From: Bacteroidota bacterium
GTDB taxonomy: Bacteria; Bacteroidota; Bacteroidia; Chitinophagales; Chitinophagaceae
Length of the DNA: 35,317 nucleotides
Reading direction: 5' to 3'
Assembly (NCBI GenBank): GCA_018267515.1
Contig: JAFDYJ010000031.1
Coordinates: forward strand, 1-35,317
Positions 8,077 to 17,571 of this stretch are shown here, piece after piece (position 1 is the first letter of the stretch; the number at the start of each line of letters is the position of its first letter). The position numbers and the translations under genes are program-made. Under the pieces are notes generated by a model. That model made no database searches. It worked only from the letters and a program-made list of their open reading frames with translations, and was not told where the DNA came from.

Positions 8077-9963
8077 ATGCAAAACGCTTTGCAATTAGCT
8101 TGGCTGGTTCCTTTTTTCCCACTCCTGGGATTTCTGATAACCGGATTATTCCGGCGTCAGCTTTCCAAAACTATGATTGCCATAGTGGGAAATGCTGTTG
8201 TATTTGCTTCTTTACTGGTTAGTGTTTGGATTTTTGTACAGGTAAAAGACGGCAATAGCTATGTTGCGGAATATTTCAATTTTATTTCTGCCGGCTCTTT
8301 GAAAATTCCATTTGCATTACAAATTGATGCCTTGTCCTCTTTATTCCTGCTTATTGTAACCGGCGTCAGTTTCATCATCCATTTTTACTCTGTCTTTTAT
8401 ATGAAAGAGGAAAGCAGGGAGCATTATGGAAGATTTTTTTCTTACATGAATCTTTTTGTTTTCTCAATGTTGTTGCTGGTTATGGGAGCCAACTTTGTCA
8501 TTATGTTTATCGGCTGGGAAGGGGTGGGACTTTGCTCTTATTTACTGATCGGCTATTGGTTTAAGAATAAAGAATATAATAAAGCCGCTGACAAGGCTTT
8601 TATCATGAACCGTATTGGGGACCTGGGATTTCTTATTGCCATGTTCTGGATCCTGTCGAAAACCGGGAGTTTTGATTTTGCAGTGGTTTTCTCAAAAGCA
8701 TCGGCATTAAGCACTACTGATGTTACCATCATTACGCTATTATTATTTATCGGTGCTACCGGCAAAAGTGCTCAGATCCCATTATACACCTGGCTGCCGG
8801 ATGCCATGGCGGGACCTACCCCGGTTTCTGCATTGATCCATGCAGCTACAATGGTAACTGCCGGTGTTTACATGATCGCAAGAAGTAATGTTCTTTATTC
8901 ATTAGCTCCCCTTTCTCAATATATTATTGCCATCGTTGGTCTTGCCACAGCTATCCTGGCTGCTACTGTTGCATTGAAACAAAATGATATTAAAAAAGTA
9001 TTGGCTTATTCTACTGTGAGTCAGCTGGGATATATGTTTCTGGGTTTAGGTGTTGGCGCCTATTCTGCCGGGGTGTTTCATGTTATGACACATGCTTTTT
9101 TCAAAGCATTATTATTCCTTGCAGCCGGAAGTGTGATTCATGCCATGAGTGGCGAACAGGATATTCGTAAGATGGGCGGACTGAGAGGAAAATTAAAAAC
9201 CACCTATTTTACATTCCTGGTTGGGTGTATTGCAATTTCAGGCATACCGCCCTTTTCCGGATTCTTTTCCAAAGATGCCATTTTACTGAGTACCTACGAA
9301 CACAATAAAATTCTATATGTCATTGCCATATTCGGAACATTACTTACAGCATTTTATATGTTTCGTTTATTGTTTCTCACCTTCAATGGAAATTTCAGAG
9401 GAACGGATGAACAACATCACCATCTGCATGAAAGCAAAGCAGGAATTACACTCCCGTTAATTGTGCTGGCGATACTTTCATTTGTGGGTGGATTTGCAGA
9501 CATTCCTGAAATTTTCGGTAAGGGTGGCAACAGGCTGACAGAATTTTTAGCTCCGGTAATTCCATTGTCACACGGCGCATCTGTTTCTCATTCTACTGAA
9601 ATGATGCTGATGTTTATTCCTGCTGTTTTAGTGTTGTTAGTGATCGTATATGCATGGTACCGGTTCAAAAACTACAGGCCATCTGAAGAAAAAGGCCTGG
9701 GAAAAATCCTGGAAAACAAATGGTATGTGGATGAATTCTATGACAAAATTTTCGTAAAACCATTATATCAATTAGGTTCTTTTCTCAATAAAACATTTGA
9801 AAGATCTGTTGTTGACGGATTAGTGAATGGAGTGGGGAAACTCGTGAATTATGGCAGCCGGCAGATTCGTTTGTTGCAAAGCGGGCAAATAGGAAGTTAT
9901 ATTTTACTGATGGTGCTGAGTATGTTGTTTGTTTTTATAATTCAATTTTTCTTAAGAAAATAA
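8077..9963 (+). CDS. nuoL: NADH-quinone oxidoreductase subunit L
   Basis: NuoL is the distal proton-pumping subunit, related to Mrp Na+/H+ antiporters, with a long lateral helix along the membrane arm. The product is 628 residues, the normal length. The proton-path glutamate is E148 in GWEGVGLCSYLLIGYW and the paired lysine is K230 in GATGKSAQIPLYTWLPDAM. The conserved block GPTPVSALIHAATMVTAG follows. The last ~100 residues contain a hydrophilic stretch and terminal hydrophobic helix (SYILLMVLSMLFVFIIQFFL), which fits the lateral helix and its anchor. A His-rich loop (EQHHHLHES) occurs near residue 450. Confidence 0.97.
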   Translation: MQNALQLAWLVPFFPLLGFLITGLFRRQLSKTMIAIVGNAVVFASLLVSVWIFVQVKDGNSYVAEYFNFISAGSLKIPFALQIDALSSLFLLIVTGVSFIIHFYSVFYMKEESREHYGRFFSYMNLFVFSMLLLVMGANFVIMFIGWEGVGLCSYLLIGYWFKNKEYNKAADKAFIMNRIGDLGFLIAMFWILSKTGSFDFAVVFSKASALSTTDVTIITLLLFIGATGKSAQIPLYTWLPDAMAGPTPVSALIHAATMVTAGVYMIARSNVLYSLAPLSQYIIAIVGLATAILAATVALKQNDIKKVLAYSTVSQLGYMFLGLGVGAYSAGVFHVMTHAFFKALLFLAAGSVIHAMSGEQDIRKMGGLRGKLKTTYFTFLVGCIAISGIPPFSGFFSKDAILLSTYEHNKILYVIAIFGTLLTAFYMFRLLFLTFNGNFRGTDEQHHHLHESKAGITLPLIVLAILSFVGGFADIPEIFGKGGNRLTEFLAPVIPLSHGASVSHSTEMMLMFIPAVLVLLVIVYAWYRFKNYRPSEEKGLGKILENKWYVDEFYDKIFVKPLYQLGSFLNKTFERSVVDGLVNGVGKLVNYGSRQIRLLQSGQIGSYILLMVLSMLFVFIIQFFLRK

Positions 9964-9986
9964 ATCAGGAAATAGATAAATAAATT

Positions 9987-11471
9987 ATGATCCCGGTTCT
10001 GTTTATAGTAATTCCTTTAGTCAGTGGGCTGGCATTATTCTTTTTTAAAAATGAAAAACCGGCAAGATCATTTGCCTTGTTTTCTTCATTGATTTCACTG
10101 GTTATTTCTATTCTTGGTTTGACAGCCTTCAGCAGCGGCCAACACCTTCAATTTGCTGTCACCTGGCTTGGATTTCTGGGTAGCAGTTTTTCTGTAAAAG
10201 TGGATGGAATGGGCCAGGTTCTTTGCCTTCTTACAGCAGTTTCCTACCCGTTAATTTTTATTGCCACCTGGAAAAATCAATACCGGAAAGCCAATAACTA
10301 TTTTGCCCTGATGTTACTGACACAAGCCGGCCTGATGGGAGTGTTTGTAGCGATGGATGCATTGTTATTTTATTTTTTCTGGGAATTAGCTGTTATACCG
10401 ATGTATTTCCTCTGTTCGCAGTGGGGCGGAGAAAAAAGAATCCAGGCTACCATTAAATTCTTTATTTATACATTTCTCGGATCTGTATTAATGCTGGTAG
10501 GCATCATTTATCTCTACTCCAAAACACCGGAACATTCCTTCAGTATTGAAGCTTTTTATAAATTAGGTAAAACGCTTTCTTATGAAACCCAGGAATGGGT
10601 ATTCTGGTTATTCTTTTTTGCCTTTGCCGTTAAAATGCCCATATTCCCATTTCATACATGGCAACCCGATTTGTATGAACAATCCGGTTCTTCAATAACA
10701 ATGGTGCTGAGCGGGGTGATGGTAAAGATGGGTGTATTTGCCTGTCTTCGCTGGTTACTTCCGGTGGTTTCCATTGCTTCTTACAGGTGGGGTGATGTAG
10801 TTACTTCAATGGCTGTAATCGGGATACTGTATGCATCTTTAATTGCATTGAAGCAGGACGATCTGAAACGTATGGTTGCTTATTCGTCCATTGCTCACAT
10901 CGGGCTCATGGGCGCCACCATTTTCTCTGAAACCTATGTCGGATTTCAGGGTGTTATGATCCAGATGTTTAATCACTGCATTAATATTATCGGGATGTGG
11001 ATTGTAGTAGATATGATTGAGAAAAAGTGTGGTACCCGGAAAATTTCAGAACTCGGCGGATTAGCACAGCGGGCACCATCGCTGGCCATCTTTGCAATGG
11101 TCATTGGTCTTGCAAATGTTGCACTGCCACTTACTAATGCTTTTATTGGCGAGTTTATGATGTTCAACGGGATCTTTAGTTCATCAGTAACTCAATATAA
11201 TATTGTATTCACCGTATTAGCCGGGATCGGAATTATCCTGGCAGCAATCTATATCTTAAATATGATTCGAAAAGTATTTTTCGGTGATCTTAAAAACAGT
11301 ACAGCACGGGCAACTGATACAGGGTGGAGCGAGAATTTTGTTTTGAGTGTAATCGTAATCCTGATATTGTGGATGGGTGTTTATCCGGATAGCCTGTTGC
11401 AGCTGACAAAAGAAATTTCAGAAACCATTTTAAGTAATTCAGATATAACGTCATTATTAACTAAGCATTAG
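9987..11471 (+). CDS. nuoM: NADH-quinone oxidoreductase subunit M
   Basis: NuoM is the middle antiporter-like proton channel of complex I. The product is 494 residues with about 14 membrane helices. The conserved glutamate is E133 in FFWELAVIPMYFL and the conserved lysine is K216 in FAFAVKMPIFPFHTWQPD. Further signatures are ALKQDDLKRMVAYSSIAHIG and GFQGVMIQMFNHCINI, which has the broken-helix pattern of this family. All residues needed for proton transfer appear intact. The gene lies 23 bases after nuoL and 11 bases before nuoN. Confidence 0.97.
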   Translation: MIPVLFIVIPLVSGLALFFFKNEKPARSFALFSSLISLVISILGLTAFSSGQHLQFAVTWLGFLGSSFSVKVDGMGQVLCLLTAVSYPLIFIATWKNQYRKANNYFALMLLTQAGLMGVFVAMDALLFYFFWELAVIPMYFLCSQWGGEKRIQATIKFFIYTFLGSVLMLVGIIYLYSKTPEHSFSIEAFYKLGKTLSYETQEWVFWLFFFAFAVKMPIFPFHTWQPDLYEQSGSSITMVLSGVMVKMGVFACLRWLLPVVSIASYRWGDVVTSMAVIGILYASLIALKQDDLKRMVAYSSIAHIGLMGATIFSETYVGFQGVMIQMFNHCINIIGMWIVVDMIEKKCGTRKISELGGLAQRAPSLAIFAMVIGLANVALPLTNAFIGEFMMFNGIFSSSVTQYNIVFTVLAGIGIILAAIYILNMIRKVFFGDLKNSTARATDTGWSENFVLSVIVILILWMGVYPDSLLQLTKEISETILSNSDITSLLTKH

Positions 11472-11482
11472 AGAGCGAAACT

Positions 11483-12856
11483 ATGAATGCATTGATACTA
11501 TCGGCAGTATGGGGAGTGGTTATGATGTTCAGCGGGATCTTGCTGAAACAGAGATCTGCTATTCGGAATTTTGCATTGGTAGGACTGGTACTTGTTTTAT
11601 CGGCGAATATTCTCGAAATGTCCGGCACCGTATTCTTTCATATTGATACGAAAGGTATGCTGGTATTTGACCGGTTTTCGCTACTGGCAGGAACCATCAT
11701 TTTTGCATCTACACTTCTTTATCTGATTGTATCATCAAAGGAAATCGAAAGAGTGGGTATTCATTATGCTGATTACCTGGCGCTGATCTTTTTTATTTTA
11801 TGTGGCATTTCACTGGTGGTTTCGTTCAAATCCCTGCTGTTGTTATTTCTCGGTATTGAGCTTATTACTATTCCTCTTTATATATTGACCGGTAGCGATA
11901 AAAAAAATCTGAAAAGCAATGAGGCTTCCTTAAAGTATTTTCTGCTGGGCGCTTTTTCTACAAGCTTAATGCTTATGGGTATTGCTTTGATTTATGGTGT
12001 TACCGGGAGTTTTATGTCATTATCGGTTGGAGTTGTTAAAGGCGAACCTTCGGTCCTGTTGATTGCCGGCATGATTTTATTGTTGTTTTCAATGGCATTT
12101 AAAGCTTCTGTGGCTCCTTTTCATTTCTGGGCGCCAGATGCTTATGACGGAGCGCCTACTGTATTTACCTCATTCATGGCTACGGTTGTGAAGGCAGCAA
12201 GCTTCCTTGCTTTTATCCGTTTGTTTGAAGATGCTTTTGGATCCTTACAAAAGCAATGGCAGTTGTGGATGGCCATATTTACTGCAGCTACTTTGTTTAT
12301 TGGAAACATAACGGCTATATTTCAACAGAGCGTAAAGAAAATGCTGATTTATTCCAGCATCTCACAGGCAGGTTTTATGATGTTGGCAATTTATGCAATG
12401 AACTCGGATGCCAAAGAAGGTCTTATAATGTATATAGCTGCATATTGCCTGGCAACTATCGGTCTTTTTGCTGTACTTGCTAAAATGAGTGATTATACTT
12501 TTGAAGGATTTAATGGGTTTGCAAAAAATCATCCATTGCTTGCTGCTACCATGACAATATTTTTATTATCGCTGGCCGGAATTCCTCTTACAGCGGGTTT
12601 CATTTCTAAATTTTATATGCTGAAAGCTGCGGTAAACACTCAACATAACCTTTGGCTGGTCATTTTTGCCGTTGTCATGGCGGCTGTTAGTATCTTTTAT
12701 TATTTCCGGTTGATTCAGGCAATGTATTTCCGGGAAGGTACGGTTCCGAAATTACAAACTACCCCGGCCTTCAGGGTGACCCTGGTGTTGCTGGCTGCCG
12801 CTGTTATTTTGCTGGGTATTTTTCCAAACCTCCTCTTATACTGGCTGTATTTTTGA
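11483..12856 (+). CDS. nuoN: NADH-quinone oxidoreductase subunit N
   Basis: NuoN is the antiporter-like proton channel nearest NuoK. The product is 457 residues with about 14 membrane helices. Key residues are E126 in FLGIELITIPLYIL and K207 in SMAFKASVAPFHFWAPDAYDGAP. The block FQQSVKKMLIYSSISQAGFMML is the usual loop-helix segment. This is the last complex I gene, and the operon appears to end here because the next gene belongs to a different pathway. Confidence 0.96.
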   Translation: MNALILSAVWGVVMMFSGILLKQRSAIRNFALVGLVLVLSANILEMSGTVFFHIDTKGMLVFDRFSLLAGTIIFASTLLYLIVSSKEIERVGIHYADYLALIFFILCGISLVVSFKSLLLLFLGIELITIPLYILTGSDKKNLKSNEASLKYFLLGAFSTSLMLMGIALIYGVTGSFMSLSVGVVKGEPSVLLIAGMILLLFSMAFKASVAPFHFWAPDAYDGAPTVFTSFMATVVKAASFLAFIRLFEDAFGSLQKQWQLWMAIFTAATLFIGNITAIFQQSVKKMLIYSSISQAGFMMLAIYAMNSDAKEGLIMYIAAYCLATIGLFAVLAKMSDYTFEGFNGFAKNHPLLAATMTIFLLSLAGIPLTAGFISKFYMLKAAVNTQHNLWLVIFAVVMAAVSIFYYFRLIQAMYFREGTVPKLQTTPAFRVTLVLLAAAVILLGIFPNLLLYWLYF

Positions 12857-12871
12857 TCAGGCTTCCGTTCA

Positions 12872-12898
12872 TCAAATCCTTTCGGGGATGTTTGAGGT
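12872..12898 (+). terminator. Possible weak terminator of the nuo operon
   Basis: TCAAATCC (12872-12879) can pair with GGA and TTTGA (12886-12895), leaving a two-base TG bulge and a TTTCGG loop. A short T-rich stretch (GGTTTTATT) follows. The stem is interrupted and the T-tract short, so read-through into the permease gene is likely. Confidence 0.35.
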
Positions 12899-12921
12899 TT
12901 TATTAACTTCGGGACGAGTAT

Positions 12922-14199
12922 ATGAAGTTTCGTGACATTTTTTTACTGGCTTATCGTACCGTTCGCAGTAACAGATTACGAACAGGTCTTACTGTTGCCA
13001 TTATTGCTTTTGGCATTATGGCACTGGTGGGTATTATTACTGCTATTAAAGCCATGAACCAGAAATTCATGGAGAGCTTTTCAACGATGGGAGCCAATGG
13101 ATTTACGATTCGATATAAAGAAAGAAATATCCGGTTTGGCGGGGACAACAATTCTGAGCTCAAGGTGTCCAAAAAAACTGCACGAAAAGAAAAAAAATCC
13201 AACCTGGGGAAAATTATCACCAAGAGAGAAGCGGAGCTTTTTTTAGAACGATTCAATTTCCCGGCACTTAAAAGTATTTCTGTCTTTGGAGGTCGTTCTG
13301 CAATTGTATCCTACCGGGAGCGGAAAACAAGCCCCAACGTAGTTCTCTTTGGCAGTGATGAAAATTTTTTATTGCTGAATGGTTTTTCACTGAGATCCGG
13401 CAGGGATCTTAATAATACTGATGTGCAAACCGGCAGGAATGTTTGTATGATCGGCCATGATGTAGCAAAAACGCTGTTTGGTGAAAATGTGGACAGGGCG
13501 GTCAATGTAGTTATACAGATCAACAATATTCCTTTCCGGGTAGTGGGAGTATTAGATAGTAGAGGATCAACTTTTGGATTCAGCAGGGATAATCTGATAG
13601 TCACCAGCTATGAAAATGTAAGTCGGAACTTTCCCGGCAATTTTTCTTATACTATTGCCATAATGACCAATAACATCAAGCAGGTAGATGAAGCAATGGG
13701 CGAAGCTGAAAGTATCTTTCGAACGATCCGAAAACTGAATATTACCGAAGAGAACAATTTTGTTTTGGATCGCAGTGATAGTGTTGCTGAAAAGGCAATG
13801 AATACCCTGGGTTTTCTTACAATTTCTGCTACTGTTATTGGGCTGATTACCTTAATTGGCGCAGCTATTGGATTAATGAATATTATGCTGGTCTCTGTTT
13901 CTGAACGAACCCGGGAAGTAGGATTAGTGAAAGCACTGGGAGGAAAAAGTAATACCGTAAGACACCAGTTCCTGATGGAAGCAATTATTATTAGTGTATT
14001 GGGTGCTGTATTCGGTATTTTTCTTGGTGTGCTGGTGGGCAATATTTTTTCAATGGTACTCAATACCGGGTTCGTAGTCCCCTGGGATTGGATTTTATAT
14101 GGCATCCTCATTTGTAGTATTGTTGGTTTGTTAGCCGGGCTATATCCTGCATTGAAAGCGGGGAGATTGAATCCGATTGAGGCCCTGAGGTATGAATGA
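12922..14199 (+). CDS. ABC transporter permease, MacB/FtsX type
   Basis: This is a membrane permease of the MacB/LolC-like class, which couples ATP hydrolysis on the cytoplasmic side to movements of a periplasmic domain. The product is 425 residues. An N-terminal helix (LTVAIIAFGIMALVGIITAI, residues 23-42) is followed by a large periplasmic MacB_PCD-like domain (about 45-285), then three helices forming the FtsX domain. The segment SERTREVGLVKALGGKSNTVRHQFLMEAIIIS and the ending YPALKAGRLNPIEALRYE are typical of the family. A lysine-rich insert (VSKKTARKEKKSNLGK, about residues 84-100) is unusual. No ATPase partner gene is adjacent, so it must be encoded elsewhere. Substrate is unknown. Confidence 0.88.
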   Translation: MKFRDIFLLAYRTVRSNRLRTGLTVAIIAFGIMALVGIITAIKAMNQKFMESFSTMGANGFTIRYKERNIRFGGDNNSELKVSKKTARKEKKSNLGKIITKREAELFLERFNFPALKSISVFGGRSAIVSYRERKTSPNVVLFGSDENFLLLNGFSLRSGRDLNNTDVQTGRNVCMIGHDVAKTLFGENVDRAVNVVIQINNIPFRVVGVLDSRGSTFGFSRDNLIVTSYENVSRNFPGNFSYTIAIMTNNIKQVDEAMGEAESIFRTIRKLNITEENNFVLDRSDSVAEKAMNTLGFLTISATVIGLITLIGAAIGLMNIMLVSVSERTREVGLVKALGGKSNTVRHQFLMEAIIISVLGAVFGIFLGVLVGNIFSMVLNTGFVVPWDWILYGILICSIVGLLAGLYPALKAGRLNPIEALRYE

Positions 14200-14346
14200 A
14201 TTATAGGTACAATCGCTTAATTCTGCTTTAGATTACAGGGAATTTTAATAGCTGAAACTTGTTCCTTATCAAAAAATCATTATCTTGAAATTCTTTCGTA
14301 AAAAAATTGGGGAAAGTGTGCTCAGGTTCCAACTTTTTCCTTAGCA

Positions 14347-14376
14347 TTGTAACCCTAAAATCAGGACTTAAATTAT
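14347..14376 (+). promoter_or_regulatory. Candidate promoter of the exbB-tonB operon
   Basis: TTG at 14347-14349 is followed after 19 bases by TAAATTAT at 14369-14376, close to the Bacteroidota TTG-N19-TAnnTTTG pattern. It would start transcription about 27 bases before the exbB ATG. The rest of the 210-base gap 14200-14409 is AT-rich and holds no gene I can see. Confidence 0.45.
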
Positions 14377-14409
14377 TTTTAAATTTCAAAACACTAAAAA
14401 CAAAAGATC

Positions 14410-15270
14410 ATGGCTGAAACTAAACCAACTGCCACAGCATCAGTAAAGGCTACGTCAGTTCAGGCTAAAAAAAGCGGCAATGCCATTTCCTGGCTTGCAC
14501 CAGTAATTTGTATCATTGCCGGGTATGCTATCTGGAGATATTTAATGGGATCTCCCGATGGTTTTAAAAATCCTGCCACGGAAGGCTGGTTCTGGCCCGA
14601 GCATAAAAATCCAAAAGACGCTTTTCACAGAATATATGAAGGAGGAATTATCGTACCGTTATTGATTGGTATGTTTCTGATGGTTATTACTTTTTCTATT
14701 GAAAGGTATATGACAATCCGTAAAGCATTAGGTAGCGGATCCATTGCTGATTTTATCCGCAAGGTCCAATATCATCTTGCTAATAAGAACGTGGATGCTG
14801 CTCTTTCTGAATGCGACAAACAAAGAGGCTCAGTTGCCAACGTTATGAAAGCAGGTCTTCGCCGGTATAAAGAAATGATTAGTGAACCGACAATGAACAC
14901 AGACCAAAAAGTGTTCGCCATACAAAAAGAGGTGGAAGAGGCTACAGCCCTGGAATTGCCGATGCTTCAAAAGAACCTGGTATTCCTTTCCACTATTACT
15001 TCGGTAGGAACCCTGATCGCCCTGTTGGGAACGGTTATGGGTATGATTCGTTCATTCCAGGCATTAGGTGAAGAAGGCGGAGCCGGTGCAGCAGGACAAT
15101 TAGCTGTCGGTATCTCCGAAGCGTTATATAACACAGCTTTGGGTATCGGTACTTCAGCTTTTGCTCTTATCATGTATAATGTGTTTACCACCAAGATTGA
15201 TGCTATCACTTACGGCATTGACGAATCAGGATTTACATTAACTCAGAGCTTTGCTTCATTATATAAATAA
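14410..15270 (+). CDS. exbB: ExbB/TolQ-type proton channel protein
   Basis: ExbB/TolQ proteins form the inner-membrane pentameric channel that uses proton flow to drive TonB. The product is 286 residues. A Thr/Ala/Lys-rich N-terminus precedes a first helix (ISWLAPVICIIAGYAIWRYLM, about residues 27-47), then a loop (EGWFWPEHKNPKDAFHRIYEGG), and a second helix ending in ITFSIERYMTIRKALG. The C-terminal MotA/TolQ/ExbB domain contains LVFLSTITSVGTLIALLGTVMGMIRSF and AVGISEALYNTALGIGTSAFALIMYN. The N-terminal helix plus loop is longer than in E. coli ExbB, as is common in Bacteroidota. It heads the operon with two exbD genes and tonB. Confidence 0.93.
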   Translation: MAETKPTATASVKATSVQAKKSGNAISWLAPVICIIAGYAIWRYLMGSPDGFKNPATEGWFWPEHKNPKDAFHRIYEGGIIVPLLIGMFLMVITFSIERYMTIRKALGSGSIADFIRKVQYHLANKNVDAALSECDKQRGSVANVMKAGLRRYKEMISEPTMNTDQKVFAIQKEVEEATALELPMLQKNLVFLSTITSVGTLIALLGTVMGMIRSFQALGEEGGAGAAGQLAVGISEALYNTALGIGTSAFALIMYNVFTTKIDAITYGIDESGFTLTQSFASLYK

Positions 15271-15333
15271 TGATGGTGCAGTTGAGTTATGGAAAAATGT
15301 AAAAAATACATCTTAGACTAAACTTATTGTAAT

Positions 15334-16005
15334 ATGCCGAGTGTCAAAATGCAAAGAAAAAGTACGTTTACGGACATGACACCCTTTGTGGATGTGGCAT
15401 TCCTGATACTTACTTTTTTCATCATGGCTACAAAATTTAAGCCTCCTGAGCCGGTTGAAATAACAACACCCAATTCTGTATCTTCTGCTGCATTGGAAGA
15501 AGATGATGCGGTGATGATCACTATGGATAAGGATAATAAAGTGTATTATTCAGTATCTGTAGCTTCACAGGATAATCAGGGTATTATTACTGATATTATC
15601 AATATTGTGAATAAAGAACAGAATCTTAATCTGACTCCGGAAGAAATTGCCAATTTCAAGAAGACTCCGACAATCGGAGTTCCTTTCAGCCAGTTAAAAA
15701 GTTTACTGGATATGTCCCAGGAAGATCAGAACAAACAGGTTCAACCCGGAATTCCTGTAGATACAACCGGGGGGCAATTAACTTATTGGATTCAGTATTC
15801 GAAGCAGGCATTTGCCGGGTATCCGTTGAAATACCTTGTAAAAGGCGACAACCAGGCTAAATACCCCACATTTGATAATATTCTTTCAGCTCTCAAGCGG
15901 AATGAACAATTCAAGTATAACCTGATCACCTCTCCTGAAGACGCTCCTCCGGGAACGGAACTTTATAAGGAAAGGCATGAGGGAGGGGCAAAGCCGGCTA
16001 AGTAA
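15334..16005 (+). CDS. exbD: ExbD-type biopolymer transport protein, first copy
   Basis: ExbD dimers sit inside the ExbB pentamer and carry the protonatable aspartate. The product is 223 residues, longer than the ~140 of E. coli ExbD. Residues 14-31 read DMTPFVDVAFLILTFFIM. D20 in PFVDV corresponds to the essential aspartate of the membrane helix. The periplasmic part contains an extra segment (about residues 85-160) with LTPEEIANFKKTP and VDTTGGQLTYWIQYSKQAFAG between the usual strand elements. The last part (YPTFDNILSALKRNEQFKYNLIT) matches the normal ExbD core. It starts 63 bases after exbB. Confidence 0.9.
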   Translation: MPSVKMQRKSTFTDMTPFVDVAFLILTFFIMATKFKPPEPVEITTPNSVSSAALEEDDAVMITMDKDNKVYYSVSVASQDNQGIITDIINIVNKEQNLNLTPEEIANFKKTPTIGVPFSQLKSLLDMSQEDQNKQVQPGIPVDTTGGQLTYWIQYSKQAFAGYPLKYLVKGDNQAKYPTFDNILSALKRNEQFKYNLITSPEDAPPGTELYKERHEGGAKPAK

Positions 16006-16039
16006 AATTCATTTTTTTTAGAAATAAAAACTTTTTTAT

Positions 16040-16672
16040 ATGGCAAGTATAGAAAGTGGTGAAGATAGCGGGCACAAAAAAGGCCCGGGGGTAAAAAAAG
16101 CAAAAAAGCTTTCTACCCGTGTGGATATGACTCCCATGGTGGACCTGGGATTTCTTTTGATTACTTTTTTCGTCTTTACAGCAACTATGCAGACTCCTAC
16201 AACAATGGATCTGAATATGCCGAAAGACACACAAAAGCAGGATGAACTGACCCAGGTTAAGCAATCCGGCGCTCTTACTATTTTGCTGGGCAAGGATAAC
16301 CAGGTGTATTATTATGTTGGTGAATTAAAGCCTGATGCCTCCAATTTTCAGCAAACCACATTCAAAGGAATCCGGGATGTAATTATTAAGAAAAAACAGG
16401 AAGTAATTGATAACTATGTTCCCTCACCGGAAGATGATGCAAAAATCATAGAAAGAGCCAAAGAAAATGGTGATCCGAACTGGCAAAATGCGGCCAAAGA
16501 CAGGGACTTTGTTGTCATTATTAAACCTGATAAAGATGCAACGTATAAAAACGCTGTTGATATCCTGGATGAAATGACAATCAATAATGTAAAAAGATTT
16601 GCCGTAGTAAAAATTGCCGATACGGAATACCAGCTTATTCAAAAAACGGAAGAAGCTGCAGGGGTCAAATAA
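16040..16672 (+). CDS. exbD: ExbD-type biopolymer transport protein, second copy
   Basis: This second ExbD of the operon has 210 residues. A basic cytoplasmic N-terminus (HKKGPGVKKAKKLSTRV) leads into DMTPMVDLGFLLITFFVFTATM, where D35 is the expected proton-carrying aspartate. The periplasmic domain includes GALTILLGKDNQVYYYVGEL, a middle insert with VPSPEDDAKIIERAKENGDPNW, and the core DRDFVVIIKPDKDATYKNAVDILDEMTINNVKRFAVVKI. It is clearly homologous to the preceding gene but diverged outside the helix, so the two may form heterodimers. Both copies being functional is inferred from intact frames and aspartates. Confidence 0.92.
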   Translation: MASIESGEDSGHKKGPGVKKAKKLSTRVDMTPMVDLGFLLITFFVFTATMQTPTTMDLNMPKDTQKQDELTQVKQSGALTILLGKDNQVYYYVGELKPDASNFQQTTFKGIRDVIIKKKQEVIDNYVPSPEDDAKIIERAKENGDPNWQNAAKDRDFVVIIKPDKDATYKNAVDILDEMTINNVKRFAVVKIADTEYQLIQKTEEAAGVK

Positions 16673-16724
16673 AAATTTTTATGGATTCACAAAGTCAGTG
16701 CATCTAATTTTAAACCCATAAATA

Positions 16725-17549
16725 ATGGACGCAAAAAAAATACTTTCATCGGATTTTCTTGACATTCTCTTTGAAGATAGAAATAAAGAGTATGGAGCTT
16801 ATGAGTTGAGAAAAACCTATAACAAAAGGATAAGCCGTGCTTTAATTATTACGGCATCCATTGCCTTATTAGCTTTTTTGGGATCCCTGTTGGCGAATAC
16901 AATTAATAAAGGAGTAAAAGAAACTAAGATCAGGGAAGTGACCGTTCAGGAATTAAAAGAAGAAGAAAAGAAGCCTTTACCTCCTCCGCCACCACCGCCG
17001 CCAAAGCAAGAACCGCCCAAGGTGGAAATGAAGCAGTTTACCCCTCCGAAAATTGTAAAGGATGAGGAAGTGCAAAAGCCGCCTCCTGAGCAAACAGAAT
17101 TGAAAGAAGCAAAGATTGATGTGATTAACCAGGAAGGTATTAAAGATCTTAATATTGCTACACCCACTCAGATTGATGAAGGAAAACAAGTGATAGTAGA
17201 AAAGAAAGAAGACGATGAAAATAAGATTTTTGAAAAAGTGGAAATTGAAGCAAAATTTCCCGGAGGCGATCAGGGATGGAAAAGATACCTGGAAAGAAAA
17301 TTATCAGGATTTAATCCTGCTGATAATGGTGCCCCGGCCGGAACTTACACCGTCTATGTTCAATTTGTCGTTGATAAAGCTGGAAAAATAAGTGATGTAA
17401 AAGCGTTGACAAATTTCGGATATGGAATGGAAGATGAAGCTGTTAAAGTAATTAAAAGCGGACCGGATTGGACTCCGGCAATTCAGAACGGACGGCAGGT
17501 AAAAGCCTACCGGAAACAACCCATTACGTTTGTGGTTCAGGAAGAGTAA
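16725..17549 (+). CDS. tonB: TonB energy transducer
   Basis: TonB links the ExbB/ExbD motor to outer-membrane receptors, which in Bacteroidota include SusC-type nutrient importers. The product is 274 residues. The N-terminus has the motif LFEDRNKEYGAYELRKTYNKR, common in Bacteroidota TonB proteins, before the single helix ALIITASIALLAFLGSLLA (about residues 39-57). A periplasm-spanning linker follows with a run of eight prolines near residue 85 and Lys/Glu-rich repeats. The C-terminal TonB domain (about 175-272) includes AGTYTVYVQFVVDKAGKISDVKALTNFGYGMEDEAVKVIKSGPDWTPA. This is the last gene of the operon and is followed by a strong terminator. Confidence 0.94.
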   Translation: MDAKKILSSDFLDILFEDRNKEYGAYELRKTYNKRISRALIITASIALLAFLGSLLANTINKGVKETKIREVTVQELKEEEKKPLPPPPPPPPKQEPPKVEMKQFTPPKIVKDEEVQKPPPEQTELKEAKIDVINQEGIKDLNIATPTQIDEGKQVIVEKKEDDENKIFEKVEIEAKFPGGDQGWKRYLERKLSGFNPADNGAPAGTYTVYVQFVVDKAGKISDVKALTNFGYGMEDEAVKVIKSGPDWTPAIQNGRQVKAYRKQPITFVVQEE

Positions 17550-17571
17550 TAAAACGGAAAATTATATTTTA

